From Curvibacter gracilis ATCC BAA-807 (GTDB taxonomy: Bacteria > Pseudomonadota > Gammaproteobacteria > Burkholderiales > Burkholderiaceae_C): 64,000 nt of DNA. Shown piece after piece: positions 17,255 through 25,799 of this stretch. Position 1 is the first letter of the stretch; each line of letters begins with the position of its first letter. The stretch is taken from contig NZ_JADZ01000022.1 in the NCBI RefSeq assembly GCF_000518645.1, forward strand, positions 62,001-126,000. Reading direction: 5' to 3'. The notes beneath the pieces are model-generated. The model was not told the DNA's origin. It made no database searches and worked only from the letters and a program-made list of their open reading frames with translations. Both the position numbers and the translations under genes were made by a program.

Positions 17255-18778
17255 ATGAACGCACCCGCCGACACCCAGCACCTGAAGACCGCCTTGCTGA
17301 ACCGCCTGAGCCATGCCTCGGCCAGCGAGCAGGCGCGTGCCCTGGCCGAGGGCCAGATCAGCGCCAGCGAATTGCTGGAGCACAGCCTCGAGCGCATCGC
17401 GCGCCTGAACCCCGCCATCAATGCCCTCGTGGTGCTGGACTTGGAGCGCGCCCGGGCCGACGCCCGGGCCGCCGATGCCGCCCTGGCCCGCGGCGAGCGC
17501 CGCCCCTTGCTGGGCGTGCCGGTCAGCGTGAAGGAGAACTTTGATGTCGCCGGCCTGCCCACCACGGTGGGCAGCCCAGCCCAGACCGGCAACCTGGCCG
17601 CGCAAGACAGTGCCGCCGTGGCCGGCCTGCGCGAGGCGGGCGCCATCGTGCTGGGCAAGAGCAACGTGCCCCAGGCACTGGCCGATCTGCAAAGCTACAA
17701 CGCGGTCTATGGCCTGAGCCGCAACCCCTGGGATCCGGCGCGCACGCCGGGCGGTTCGTCCGGCGGCTCGGCCGCTGCGCTGGCGGCCGGCTTTGTGGCG
17801 TTGGAGCTGGGCACCGACATCGGCGGCTCGATCCGCATCCCGGCCCATTTCACGGGGGTCTACGGGCACAAGACCAGCCAGGGTCTGATCAGCCTGCTGG
17901 GCACCGGCCTGCCGGCCGGCCGTCAAGGCGAGCGCGATCTGGCCGTGGCCGGCCCGCTGGCGCGCAGCGCCGCCGACCTGGCGCTGGCCCTGCCCCTGCT
18001 GCTCAACCGCGACCCGCGGCAGAACAAGACCTGGCGCGCCACCCTGCCCGCCCCACGGCACAACCGTCTGAGCGATTTCCGCCTGCTGCTGATCGACCAA
18101 TGGCCGGGCACCGAGCAAAGCCTGTCTGAACAGCAGGTGAGCCAGCGCCTGGTGCAGGCCGTGCAGGCCGCAGGTGGCCAGGTCACCCGCGTGAGCGAGC
18201 TGGCACCGGGCCTGCTGCCCGATCTGGCGGCCTCGCACACGCTGTACCGCAGCCTGCTGGGCTCGTCACTGGCTGACCCACCCACCCTCAGCGCTGGGGC
18301 CCAGCAACGCCTGGCCGCATTGCAGCCCGACGACCACAGTGCCGATGCGGCCTGGCTGCGCTCGTTCTCGCTGAGCCACCGCGACTGGCTGCGCCTGAAC
18401 GAAGCGCGCCTGCAATTGCGCGCCCAATGGGAGGCCTTGTTTGAACAGTTCGACCTGGTGCTGAGCCCGGTCGCCCCGCTGCCCGCCTTCGAACACAACC
18501 AGCAAGAGCCCAAGGACGAGCGCCACTACCCCGTGGCCTTTGCCGACGGCGTGCGCCCGGTGCGCTTTCTGGACCTGTTCACCTGGGCCGGTCTGCCGGT
18601 GCTGCCCGGTCTGCCGGCCACCAGCTTTCCGCTGGGGCTGGACGAGAGCGGCCTGCCGATTGGCGGCCAGGCCGTGGGCCCCTTCCTGGAAGACCTCACA
18701 CCGATCCGCTTTGCCGAACTGCTGGAGGCCCAGCAGCCCGGCTTCATCGTGCCCCCGGGCTGGCAGAGCACCGGCTGA
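17255..18778 (+). CDS. Amidase (amidase-signature family)
   Basis: Hydrolyses a carboxamide or amide bond using the Ser-cisSer-Lys triad: Lys in GVPVSVKENFDVAG, cis-Ser in TPGGSSGGSAAALAAGF and nucleophile Ser in ELGTDIGGSIRIPAHFTGVYGHK. 507 residues, normal for the family, no signal peptide, so cytosolic. It lies between two ABC receptors in the SfnG-like run and 13 bases before the next gene. It may release an amine or carboxylate from an imported amide-containing compound; GatA-type tRNA amidation is unlikely because GatB/GatC are absent. Confidence 0.9.
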   Translation: MNAPADTQHLKTALLNRLSHASASEQARALAEGQISASELLEHSLERIARLNPAINALVVLDLERARADARAADAALARGERRPLLGVPVSVKENFDVAGLPTTVGSPAQTGNLAAQDSAAVAGLREAGAIVLGKSNVPQALADLQSYNAVYGLSRNPWDPARTPGGSSGGSAAALAAGFVALELGTDIGGSIRIPAHFTGVYGHKTSQGLISLLGTGLPAGRQGERDLAVAGPLARSAADLALALPLLLNRDPRQNKTWRATLPAPRHNRLSDFRLLLIDQWPGTEQSLSEQQVSQRLVQAVQAAGGQVTRVSELAPGLLPDLAASHTLYRSLLGSSLADPPTLSAGAQQRLAALQPDDHSADAAWLRSFSLSHRDWLRLNEARLQLRAQWEALFEQFDLVLSPVAPLPAFEHNQQEPKDERHYPVAFADGVRPVRFLDLFTWAGLPVLPGLPATSFPLGLDESGLPIGGQAVGPFLEDLTPIRFAELLEAQQPGFIVPPGWQSTG

Positions 18779-18790
18779 GAGGACGCGGCC

Positions 18791-20458
18791 ATGAACCCAT
18801 TCCACGCCCCCTGGAACCCATCGGCCCGTCAGGCTGCCCCTGAAGCCAACGCCACCGACCTCGGCCTGTCGCGCCGCCGCCTGCTGGCCGGCACCAGCGC
18901 CGCCGGCCTCGGCGCCCTGCTGCCCTGGGCCCCGGCCCGGGCCGCCACCCCCACGCCCCAGCGCGGCGGCACCCTGGTGCTGGCCATCTTCCCCGAACCG
19001 CCGGTGCTGACCACCATCGCCCACACCGCCAACAACAGCTATTTCGTGAGCGCCAAGGTCACGGAGGGGCTGCTGGACTACGACTTCGATCTGAACCCGC
19101 AGCCCCAACTGGCCGTGTCGTGGCAGGTGTCGCCCGATGGCCTGCGCTATGTGTTCAAGCTGCGGCCCAAGGTGCTCTGGCATGACGGCCAGCCCTTCAC
19201 CTCGGCCGATGTGGCGCATTCGCTGAACCTGCTCAAAGAGGTGCACCCGCGTGGTCGCGCCACCTTTGCCAACCTCAGCGAGGTGCGCACGCCCGACCCG
19301 CTGACGGTGGAGCTGCGCCTGTCGGCGCCCGTGCCCTACCTGCTGAATGCGCTGGCGGCCTCCGAATCACCCATCGTGCCCAAGCACCTGTACAGCAGCG
19401 GGCGCGCCGAATCCAACCCGGTGAACAACGCCCCCATCGGCACCGGCCCCAACCGCTTCAAGGAATGGGTGCGCGGCAGCCACCTGGTGCTGGAACGCAA
19501 CCCCGACTACTGGGACAAGCCGCGCCCCTACCTGGACCGGCTGGTGATCCGCTTCATCCCGGATGCCGCCGCGCGCAGCGCCGCACTGGAGGCCGGCGAG
19601 GTGCACCTGGCGCCCAACACGCCGGTGTCGCTGGCCGACGTGGGCCGCCTGCGTGCCGCCGGCAAGCTGCACTTCAGCAGCGAGGGCTACCAGTACGTGA
19701 ATTCGGTGTTCCGGCTCGAGTTCAACCTGGAGCGCCCCTTCTTCAAAGACGTGCGGGTGCGCCAGGCCTTTGCCCACGCGCTGAACCGGCAGACCATCGT
19801 CAAGACAGCCTGGTATGGGCTGGCCAGCTCGCCCCCGGGGCCGGTGGCGCCGGGCCTGAAGCGCTTCTTCCATGCCGACCTGGCCGTGCCGGTGTACGAC
19901 CCCGAACGCGCAGGCCGCCTGCTCGACCAGGCGGGCTACCCGCGCGGGGCCGATGGCGTGCGGGTGCGCCTCACCCACGACCCCATGCCGCACGAGGGCG
20001 GCCTGCGCACCAGCGAGTACATCAAGCAGGCGCTGGGCAAGGTGGGCGTGGAGGTGAGCCTGCGCAGCAGCGACTTCAGCACCTACATCAAGCGCATCTA
20101 CACCGACCGCGACTTCGACTTCAACTTTGGCGGCATGAGCAACACCTTCGACCCCACGGTGGGCATCCAGCGCCTGTACTGGTCGAAGAACTTCAAGCGT
20201 GGCCTGCCGTTTTCGAACGGCTCGGGCTATGCCAACCCCGAGGTGGACCAGTGGCTGGAAGCTGCTGCCGTTGAAACCGACCTGGCCAAACGACAGGCCT
20301 TGTGGATAGCCATCCAGAAAGCCATCGTGCGCGACCTGCCCGACATCACCCTGGTGGCGCCCGACAACCTGACCGTGGCCAGCCCGCGCGTGCACCAGCA
20401 CACCGTGGGTGCGCTGGGCGTGGCCGGCAACCTGGCCCATGTTTGGCTGGCCGCCTGA
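18791..20458 (+). CDS. ABC transporter substrate-binding protein, family 5, Tat-exported
   Basis: DppA-like receptor, 555 residues. The N-terminus has a twin-arginine export signal, SRRRLLAGTSAAGLGALLPWAPARA, near residues 30-55, unlike its two paralogues, which have Sec signals. The mature part carries FKLRPKVLWHDGQPFTSADVAHS, IGTGPNRFKEWVRGSHLVLERNPDYW and AFAHALNRQTIVKTAWYG. It is closest in wording to the receptor at 10028 (both have EVHPRGRATFANLSEVRTPD-type or similar segments). It sits 12 bases after the amidase and 19 bases before the DszB-like gene. Confidence 0.9.
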   Translation: MNPFHAPWNPSARQAAPEANATDLGLSRRRLLAGTSAAGLGALLPWAPARAATPTPQRGGTLVLAIFPEPPVLTTIAHTANNSYFVSAKVTEGLLDYDFDLNPQPQLAVSWQVSPDGLRYVFKLRPKVLWHDGQPFTSADVAHSLNLLKEVHPRGRATFANLSEVRTPDPLTVELRLSAPVPYLLNALAASESPIVPKHLYSSGRAESNPVNNAPIGTGPNRFKEWVRGSHLVLERNPDYWDKPRPYLDRLVIRFIPDAAARSAALEAGEVHLAPNTPVSLADVGRLRAAGKLHFSSEGYQYVNSVFRLEFNLERPFFKDVRVRQAFAHALNRQTIVKTAWYGLASSPPGPVAPGLKRFFHADLAVPVYDPERAGRLLDQAGYPRGADGVRVRLTHDPMPHEGGLRTSEYIKQALGKVGVEVSLRSSDFSTYIKRIYTDRDFDFNFGGMSNTFDPTVGIQRLYWSKNFKRGLPFSNGSGYANPEVDQWLEAAAVETDLAKRQALWIAIQKAIVRDLPDITLVAPDNLTVASPRVHQHTVGALGVAGNLAHVWLAA

Positions 20459-20477
20459 CACCCCAAAGGGAGACCCC

Positions 20478-21566
20478 ATGAGTGAACCCCTGGCCGCACC
20501 GGCCACCGCCCGCGCCGGCGACCCCACGGACGCCCCCGGCACCGTGCTCTGGTACACCCGCTGCCCCGTGCCCTCGCCCCTGGGCATCGCGGCCCGCCTG
20601 GGCTGGCTGGAGGCCGAATTCCAGCCCCTGGGCCTGCAGGTCAAGTCGATCATCGACAGCCCGGTCAAGGCCATCCGCGAGAGCCACTTCAGCCACCACC
20701 TGGCCTGGTCGTTCCGCCAGGGCGGCAACATCCCGCCACTGTGGGCGCGTGCCCAGGGTGCAGCCACCCGGCTGGTGGCCCTGACCTGGACCGATGAGTT
20801 CCAGGCCGTGATCGCCCGCCGCGACAGCCCGCTGCGCAGCGCCGCCGACTTGGCCGGGCGCCGCCTGGGCGTGCCGCTGAGGGTGGGCGAGCAAATCGAC
20901 TTTCACCGCGCCACCGCACTCAAGGGCCTGCACTCCGCCCTGGGCACGGCCGGCCTGGGCTGGGCCGACATCGTGCCGGTCGATCTGCCGATCACCGAGC
21001 CCGTGCTGCTGGGCCCCGGTCACGCCAGCCTGCATGGGCTGCGCCGGCGCCACCCCTACTTGGCCGAGATCAGCGCACTGGAGCGCGGCGAGGTGGATGC
21101 CGTGTTTGTGAAAGGGGCCGAGGGCATTGTGGTGGCCAACCTGATCGGCGCCCAGACCGTGGTCGAGACGGGCAACCACCCTGACCCGCGCGTGCGCATC
21201 AACAACGGCACGCCCCGCCTGCTGACGGTGGACGAGGCCCTGGCCCGCGACCGGCCCGACCTGGTGCAGCGCCTGCTGGCCGTGGTGCGCCGCGGCGCCG
21301 AATGGGCCGAGGCCCATCCCGATGAGACCCTGCGCTTTGTGGCGCGCGAGATCGGCAGCACCGAAGAAGCCGTGCTGGCCAGCAACGGCCCCGAGGTGCA
21401 CCGGCACCTGGGCCTGAGCCTGGCCCCTGAGCTGCTGGACGCGGTGGACCATTTCAAGGGCTTTTTGCTGCAGCAGGGCTTTTTGAGCGCCGACTTCAGC
21501 GTGGCCGACTGGGTGGACGCGGGCCCCTTGCACCGCCTGGGCGCGCCTGTGCTGGAGGCCACATGA
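20478..21566 (+). CDS. DszB-like sulfinate desulfinase
   Basis: 362 residues from the ATG at 20478, just after AAAGGGAGA. The fold is that of ABC sulfonate receptors, but there is no signal peptide, so a cytosolic enzyme is likely. Three features recall DszB (2'-hydroxybiphenyl-2-sulfinate desulfinase): CPVP with Cys29 near the N-terminus, His70 in ESHFSHH, and Arg80 in SFRQGGNIPPLW. In DszB the catalytic residues are Cys27, His60 and Arg70, in CPVP, a VHF motif and FGGEIPPL; the 10-residue His-Arg spacing is identical. RRDSPLRSAADLAGRRLGVP also parallels DszB. It would release sulfite from an organic sulfinate made by the neighbouring monooxygenases. A cytosolic remnant receptor is the alternative. 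Confidence 0.75.
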   Translation: MSEPLAAPATARAGDPTDAPGTVLWYTRCPVPSPLGIAARLGWLEAEFQPLGLQVKSIIDSPVKAIRESHFSHHLAWSFRQGGNIPPLWARAQGAATRLVALTWTDEFQAVIARRDSPLRSAADLAGRRLGVPLRVGEQIDFHRATALKGLHSALGTAGLGWADIVPVDLPITEPVLLGPGHASLHGLRRRHPYLAEISALERGEVDAVFVKGAEGIVVANLIGAQTVVETGNHPDPRVRINNGTPRLLTVDEALARDRPDLVQRLLAVVRRGAEWAEAHPDETLRFVAREIGSTEEAVLASNGPEVHRHLGLSLAPELLDAVDHFKGFLLQQGFLSADFSVADWVDAGPLHRLGAPVLEAT

Positions 21567-22474
21567 GCCCGCCGCTGCGCGGCGGCGACCCCCGCCCGGT
21601 GCTGGTGGGCGGCGGCAGCGGGCGGCTGGGCCGCCTGGTGGTGGCCGGCCTGCTGGCCCAGGGCGTGCGGGTGCGGGTGCTGAGCCGGCAAAGCACCCTG
21701 GCCGCCCACCTGGCCCAAGCCGGGGTGGAGTTGAGCCAGGGCGAGCTGGCCGAGCCTGGCACCCTGCAACGCGCCTTGAGCGGGGTGCGGGCGGCCTTTC
21801 TGCTGTCGCCCATCAGCCCCGATCTGGCCCAACACCAGCGCCACTTTGTGCAGGCGGCACGCCAGGCCGGCGTGCCACGGCTGGTCAAGCTCTCGGGCTC
21901 GGCCTGGACCTTGTCACCGGCAGGTCGCACCTGGAGCGGCGACGCCCACCGCCAGGTCGAGCAGGCGCTGGCCGACAGCGGCCTGCCCCACGCCGTGCTG
22001 CGCCCCAACGCCTGGGCCCAGGTGGTGCTGGCCCCGCTGGCCGCCGCCCTGCGCGCGGGCGATGTGCTGAGCGGCGGTTTCGGGCCCGCCCAGGTGTCGT
22101 ACATCGACATCCGCGACATCGCCGACGTGGCCGTGCACACCTTGCTCAGCCCCGGCCCCCTGCCCACCGCCCCCCTGGAACTGACCGGGCCTGAAGCCCT
22201 GAGCCATGCCGAGCTGGCCCAGCGCCTGAGCGCCCTGGCCGGCCGTCCGATCCGCTGGCAGGCCTCGGCCCCGGCCCCAGCGCCGGACCACCCCAGCTAC
22301 CTGCAACAGGTGCACGCCCAGTTCCACCACTGGATCAGCACCGGCGTGGCCGCCCCGGTGACCGCCACCGTAGCCCAGACCCTGGGGCGGCCGGCCCGCC
22401 GACTGGACGGGCCGGATGGGTTCTTGCGTGAGTTGCTGGCCACTGGAGGTCTGCGGGGGCATGGCGTTGATTGA
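21563..22474 (+). CDS. NmrA-like NAD(P)-binding oxidoreductase
   Basis: Atypical SDR of the NmrA/QOR2 group, 303 residues. Cofactor loop PVLVGGGSGRLGRLVVAGLLAQG near residues 12-35, then RVLSRQ suggesting NADPH preference, and PHAVLRPNAWAQ typical of the group. It overlaps the DszB-like stop by four bases (ATGA), so translation is coupled and a shared function is likely. It could supply reducing power to the flavin monooxygenases, act on a quinone, or be a sensor; the sequence does not decide. Last gene of the run. Confidence 0.8.
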   Translation: MSPPLRGGDPRPVLVGGGSGRLGRLVVAGLLAQGVRVRVLSRQSTLAAHLAQAGVELSQGELAEPGTLQRALSGVRAAFLLSPISPDLAQHQRHFVQAARQAGVPRLVKLSGSAWTLSPAGRTWSGDAHRQVEQALADSGLPHAVLRPNAWAQVVLAPLAAALRAGDVLSGGFGPAQVSYIDIRDIADVAVHTLLSPGPLPTAPLELTGPEALSHAELAQRLSALAGRPIRWQASAPAPAPDHPSYLQQVHAQFHHWISTGVAAPVTATVAQTLGRPARRLDGPDGFLRELLATGGLRGHGVD

Positions 22475-22590
22475 GGCCGCTGCAGGCCGGGCACCGGTGA
22501 GCATCAAGGCGAGCGGATCCCGCGCTGAGGCAGTGCCCTGGACGACGGGCAGGCATGAAGTTCGAGGGTCGGTGAATTCGTCAGGCTGAA

Positions 22591-22600
22591 GGGAATAAAA
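22591..22600 (+). promoter_or_regulatory. Candidate ECF-type promoter element
   Basis: GGGAATAAAA lies 68 bases before the metallophosphoesterase start in otherwise GC-rich DNA. It resembles the GGAA-containing -35 elements used by extracytoplasmic sigma factors, and the operon it precedes encodes one, so autoregulation is plausible. A convincing -10 element at 16-17 bases is not obvious. Confidence 0.3.
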
Positions 22601-22667
22601 CCCGCACGGGCCTGGTATTGCAGGGTGAGGCGTCGATTTCCGGCGCCCCCAACCTGGAGCCCAGCCC

Positions 22668-23549
22668 ATGAAGCACACCCCCTTCGACCGTCGCGACTTC
22701 CTCAAACTATCCGGCGTGGGCGGCGCCGTTCTGGCCTCGGGCCTGGGGCCGTGGGGCCAGTCGTTGGCCGCGTCTGGAGAGGACTTCTTCTTCGTCCAGA
22801 TGACCGACACCCACTGGGGCTTCGAAGGCCCACCCAATCCCGAGGCCAGGAACACGCTGCGCAAGGCGGTGGCGGCCGTCAACAGCCTGGAGCGTCAACC
22901 CGACTTCATCATGTTCACGGGGGATCTGACCCATGCGGCTGCCGACGACAAGGAGCGTCAGCGCCGCATGACCGAGTTCAAGGCCATCGTCGGTGAACTC
23001 AAGGTCAAGGATGTGCGCTTCATCCCCGGCGAGAACGACGCCGGGCTTGATAACGGCGAGATGTACCAGCAGGTCTTTGGCAAGGGGCACTACAGCTTCA
23101 AGCACAAAGGCGTTCACTTTGTGGCCTTGGACAATGTCTCGGACCCCAATGGTCTGATCGGCGAGCAGCAACTGGAGTGGCTGCATGCCGACCTGGCCCG
23201 GCTCGACAAGACCGCCCCGGTGGTGGTGTTTGCGCACCGGCCCCTGTTTGACATGTACCCGGCCTGGGACTGGGCGACCAAGGACGGCGCCAAGGCCATC
23301 GACATCCTGACGCCCTACCAGAACACCACCGTGTTCTTCGGTCACATCCACCAGGAGCACCATCAGATGACGGGACGCATCGCTCACCATGCGGCTGAAT
23401 CGCTGATCTTCCCCTTCCCCCTCGCGGGCAGCCAGCCCAAGAGAACCCCGGTGGCCTGGGATGCCGCGCGCCCCTTCAAGGGCCTGGGTTTCAGCCAGGT
23501 CGACGAGCATGCCGGGACCGCCCAGCCCAAGCGCCGCCCCTTGGCCTGA
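22668..23549 (+). CDS. Metallophosphoesterase, Tat-exported
   Basis: Calcineurin-like phosphoesterase, 293 residues. N-terminal twin-arginine signal DRRDFLKLSGVGGAVLASGL, so exported folded with its metals. Metal-binding motifs in order: QMTDTHWG (Asp-x-His), FTGDLTH, PGENDAG (in place of GNHD), FAHRPLFD and FGHIHQEH. First gene of a tight operon with a dihaem cytochrome c, an ECF sigma factor and its anti-sigma factor, an arrangement known in other proteobacteria. Substrate unknown; a periplasmic stress-related role is inferred from the sigma factor. Confidence 0.87.
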   Translation: MKHTPFDRRDFLKLSGVGGAVLASGLGPWGQSLAASGEDFFFVQMTDTHWGFEGPPNPEARNTLRKAVAAVNSLERQPDFIMFTGDLTHAAADDKERQRRMTEFKAIVGELKVKDVRFIPGENDAGLDNGEMYQQVFGKGHYSFKHKGVHFVALDNVSDPNGLIGEQQLEWLHADLARLDKTAPVVVFAHRPLFDMYPAWDWATKDGAKAIDILTPYQNTTVFFGHIHQEHHQMTGRIAHHAAESLIFPFPLAGSQPKRTPVAWDAARPFKGLGFSQVDEHAGTAQPKRRPLA

Positions 23550-23559
23550 GCACACGGGG

Positions 23560-24489
23560 GTGAACACCGTGCTTTCAAAGATCCAAGTTCAGGCCGCCCA
23601 GGCCCTGCGGGCGGGGCTCGGTGGGCTGATGCTCGCCATCAGCCTTCCCGCCGCTGCGGCCAACCTGGCCAATGGCAAGTACCTCTACGACGCGGCCGAC
23701 TGCATCGGTTGTCACGCCGGTCAGGGCTCATCAGCCCTGCCTTCCGGCGGTCTGGGGCTGGACACGCCCTTCGGCACCTTCAGGGTGCCCAACATCACTC
23801 CCGACAAGCAGCACGGTATCGGCAGTTGGAGCGAGCTCGACTTCAAACGCGCATTGCGCGAAGGCATTGGCCGGCAGGGGCAATACCTGTATCCCGCGTT
23901 TCCCTACCCCTCGTTTGCCCGGCTCAGCGAGCGCGACATGGCTGACCTGTACGCCTACATGATGACGCTGCCCCCCGTGCCCACGGCCAATAAGCCGCAC
24001 GAGTTGAAGCCCCCGTTCAACTGGCGGCCCTTGCTGTTCTTCTGGCGCACCCTGTTCTTCCGGCCCGAGCCTGACAAAGCCCCTGCGCCGCAGGATGCGA
24101 CCTGGCGCCGGGGCGACTACCTGGTCAATGCGGTGGCCCATTGCCAGGAATGCCACACGCCGCGCAATGCGCTGGGCGGTCTAAAGACCTCGTTGGCGTT
24201 TTCGGGCAACGTAGGGGGGCCTGACGGGCAGAATGCCCCCAACATCACCCCCGACAAACGCACAGGTATCGGAGAATGGTCGGTCGCCGACATCCAGAAC
24301 CTGTTGAAGACCGGCATGACACCCGACTCCGATCTGGTGGGCTCCGGGATGAAGGCGGTGGTGCGAGGCACCTCCCGGCTCAGCGAAGCAGACCTGCACG
24401 CGATGGCGGTCTACCTCAAGAGTGTGCCGGCCATCGCTGTCGAGCCCAAGCCCGGGCCCGCCGGCAAGGCCTCTGTCAAGGCCCCCTGA
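23560..24489 (+). CDS. Dihaem cytochrome c
   Basis: Periplasmic electron carrier of about 309 residues. GTG start at 23560, 10 bases after the metallophosphoesterase stop (GTG at 23569 is an alternative). Signal peptide LGGLMLAISLPAAAA, then two class I haem domains: CIGCH near residue 48 and CQECH near residue 195. Both domains repeat PNITPDK-x-GIG-W, showing an internal duplication. Similar two-haem proteins serve as electron-accepting subunits of periplasmic dehydrogenases, but no dehydrogenase is adjacent. In-operon with an ECF sigma/anti-sigma pair. Confidence 0.88.
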   Translation: MNTVLSKIQVQAAQALRAGLGGLMLAISLPAAAANLANGKYLYDAADCIGCHAGQGSSALPSGGLGLDTPFGTFRVPNITPDKQHGIGSWSELDFKRALREGIGRQGQYLYPAFPYPSFARLSERDMADLYAYMMTLPPVPTANKPHELKPPFNWRPLLFFWRTLFFRPEPDKAPAPQDATWRRGDYLVNAVAHCQECHTPRNALGGLKTSLAFSGNVGGPDGQNAPNITPDKRTGIGEWSVADIQNLLKTGMTPDSDLVGSGMKAVVRGTSRLSEADLHAMAVYLKSVPAIAVEPKPGPAGKASVKAP

Positions 24490-24501
24490 GCGACCGATTT
24501 C

Positions 24502-25041
24502 ATGAACCGATCGACCCGCAACTTCGAACACCTCATCCTGCCCTGGCTGGATGCGGGCTACAACCTGGCACGCTGGTTGGTGCACGACGACGCCGCTGCC
24601 AGCGATGTCTTGCAGGAGGCCTCGCTGAAGGCCTTCCGCTACCTGGACAAATTGCACGGTGACGATGCCCGCCCCTGGTTCCTGGGCATTGTCCGAAACG
24701 CCTGCTACACCCACCTGCAGCAGCAACGGGGGCAACTCGAAGTGACCGGCTTCGATGATGACGCCCTGGACCTGCTGCACCACCAGGACGGCCACCATGC
24801 CCCTGACCCCGCCAGCCTGCTCCACCACAAGCAGGATGCGGGGCGGGTCAATCGCGCCATCCAGGCCCTGCCCGCGAAATTGAGAGAGGTGATCGTGCTC
24901 AGAGAACTCGAATGCCTGGAGTACGCCGACATCGCCCAGGTCGCGGGCATCCCTGTCGGCACCGTGATGTCACGGCTTTCGCGCGCGCGGGCACGCCTCA
25001 AAGACATGCTGTTGAGCCCCCAAGAAGAAAAAGGACGCTGA
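24502..25041 (+). CDS. ECF RNA polymerase sigma factor
   Basis: Alternative sigma factor, 179 residues. Region 2: LVHDDAAASDVLQEASLKAFRYLDKL and ARPWFLGIVRNACY. Region 4: LREVIVLRELECLEYADIAQVAGIPVGTVMSRLSRARARLK. An unusually polar linker (DDDALDLLHHQDGHHAPDP) joins them. It lies 12 bases after the cytochrome gene and four bases before its membrane anti-sigma partner. It probably drives its own operon. Confidence 0.93.
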   Translation: MNRSTRNFEHLILPWLDAGYNLARWLVHDDAAASDVLQEASLKAFRYLDKLHGDDARPWFLGIVRNACYTHLQQQRGQLEVTGFDDDALDLLHHQDGHHAPDPASLLHHKQDAGRVNRAIQALPAKLREVIVLRELECLEYADIAQVAGIPVGTVMSRLSRARARLKDMLLSPQEEKGR

Positions 25042-25045
25042 AAAC

Positions 25046-25723
25046 ATGGACCCGCAAGACGACGAACTCTCGGCGCTCATCCGCACACAGGCGACCCGCC
25101 ACCACGCCGACGATCAGCTGCGCGCCCGCATCCGCACCCAGCTGCTGCTGGCCTCGGCGGCCCAGCCAGCGGCCAGCCCCCTCAAGCCCCAGCGCCCGGC
25201 GGGCTCGCTTCTGAGCCTGGACCTGGGCGGTTGGCGCAGACTGGCCGCGGGCTTTCTGTTAGGGGTGGCCCTCACCTGGTGGCTCAGCCCCCACCTGGCG
25301 AGTCTGAACAGGCCGGGTGGCCTTGAGGAGGCCCTGGTAGCCGACCATGTCCATTCGCTGCGGGTGGGCCCCTTGTTCCAGGTGGAGTCCAGCGACCGGC
25401 ACACCGTCAAACCCTGGTTCCAGGGCAAGCTGGACTATGCCCCACCGGTGCTGGACCTGGCCGAGGCCGACTTCCCCCTGGTGGGCGGGCGGGTTGAACA
25501 CATCGATCAAAACGCGGTGGCCGCACTGGTCTACCGGCACCGTGGCCATGTGATCAACCTGTTTGTCTGGCCCTCTGAACGCACCGCGGCCCTCCAAAGC
25601 TCGCAGATCAGGGGGTTCAACATCAGCCACTGGAGCACGGCCCAGATGCAGTTCTGGGCGGTCTCGGACATGGACGCGATCGAACTGATGCGCTTCACCC
25701 AGGCACTGCAGACCAGGCTGTAG
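25046..25723 (+). CDS. Membrane anti-sigma factor
   Basis: 225 residues with a cytosolic N-terminus (about 1-55), one transmembrane helix (WRRLAAGFLLGVALTWWLSP, about 60-80) and a periplasmic domain containing VKPWFQGKLDYAPPVLDLAEADFPLVGGRVEHI and AALVYRHRGHVINLFVWP. This periplasmic block is typical of anti-sigma factors paired with this type of sigma operon. No zinc-binding HxxxCxxC motif is present, so it is not a ZAS-type redox sensor. It starts four bases after the sigma gene stop. Confidence 0.85.
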   Translation: MDPQDDELSALIRTQATRHHADDQLRARIRTQLLLASAAQPAASPLKPQRPAGSLLSLDLGGWRRLAAGFLLGVALTWWLSPHLASLNRPGGLEEALVADHVHSLRVGPLFQVESSDRHTVKPWFQGKLDYAPPVLDLAEADFPLVGGRVEHIDQNAVAALVYRHRGHVINLFVWPSERTAALQSSQIRGFNISHWSTAQMQFWAVSDMDAIELMRFTQALQTRL

Positions 25724-25799
25724 GCCACGCGGGTACCGATGCGCCGGCCTGGCGTTCGGGGCTGGCGTTCAGAACGTCGCCGATGGCGGGGCCGCACCG

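Noticed and set aside
15498-17264. 588-codon minus-strand open frame opposite an ABC receptor
   Set aside because: Antisense shadow; similar frames lie opposite most genes here and have no recognisable domain.
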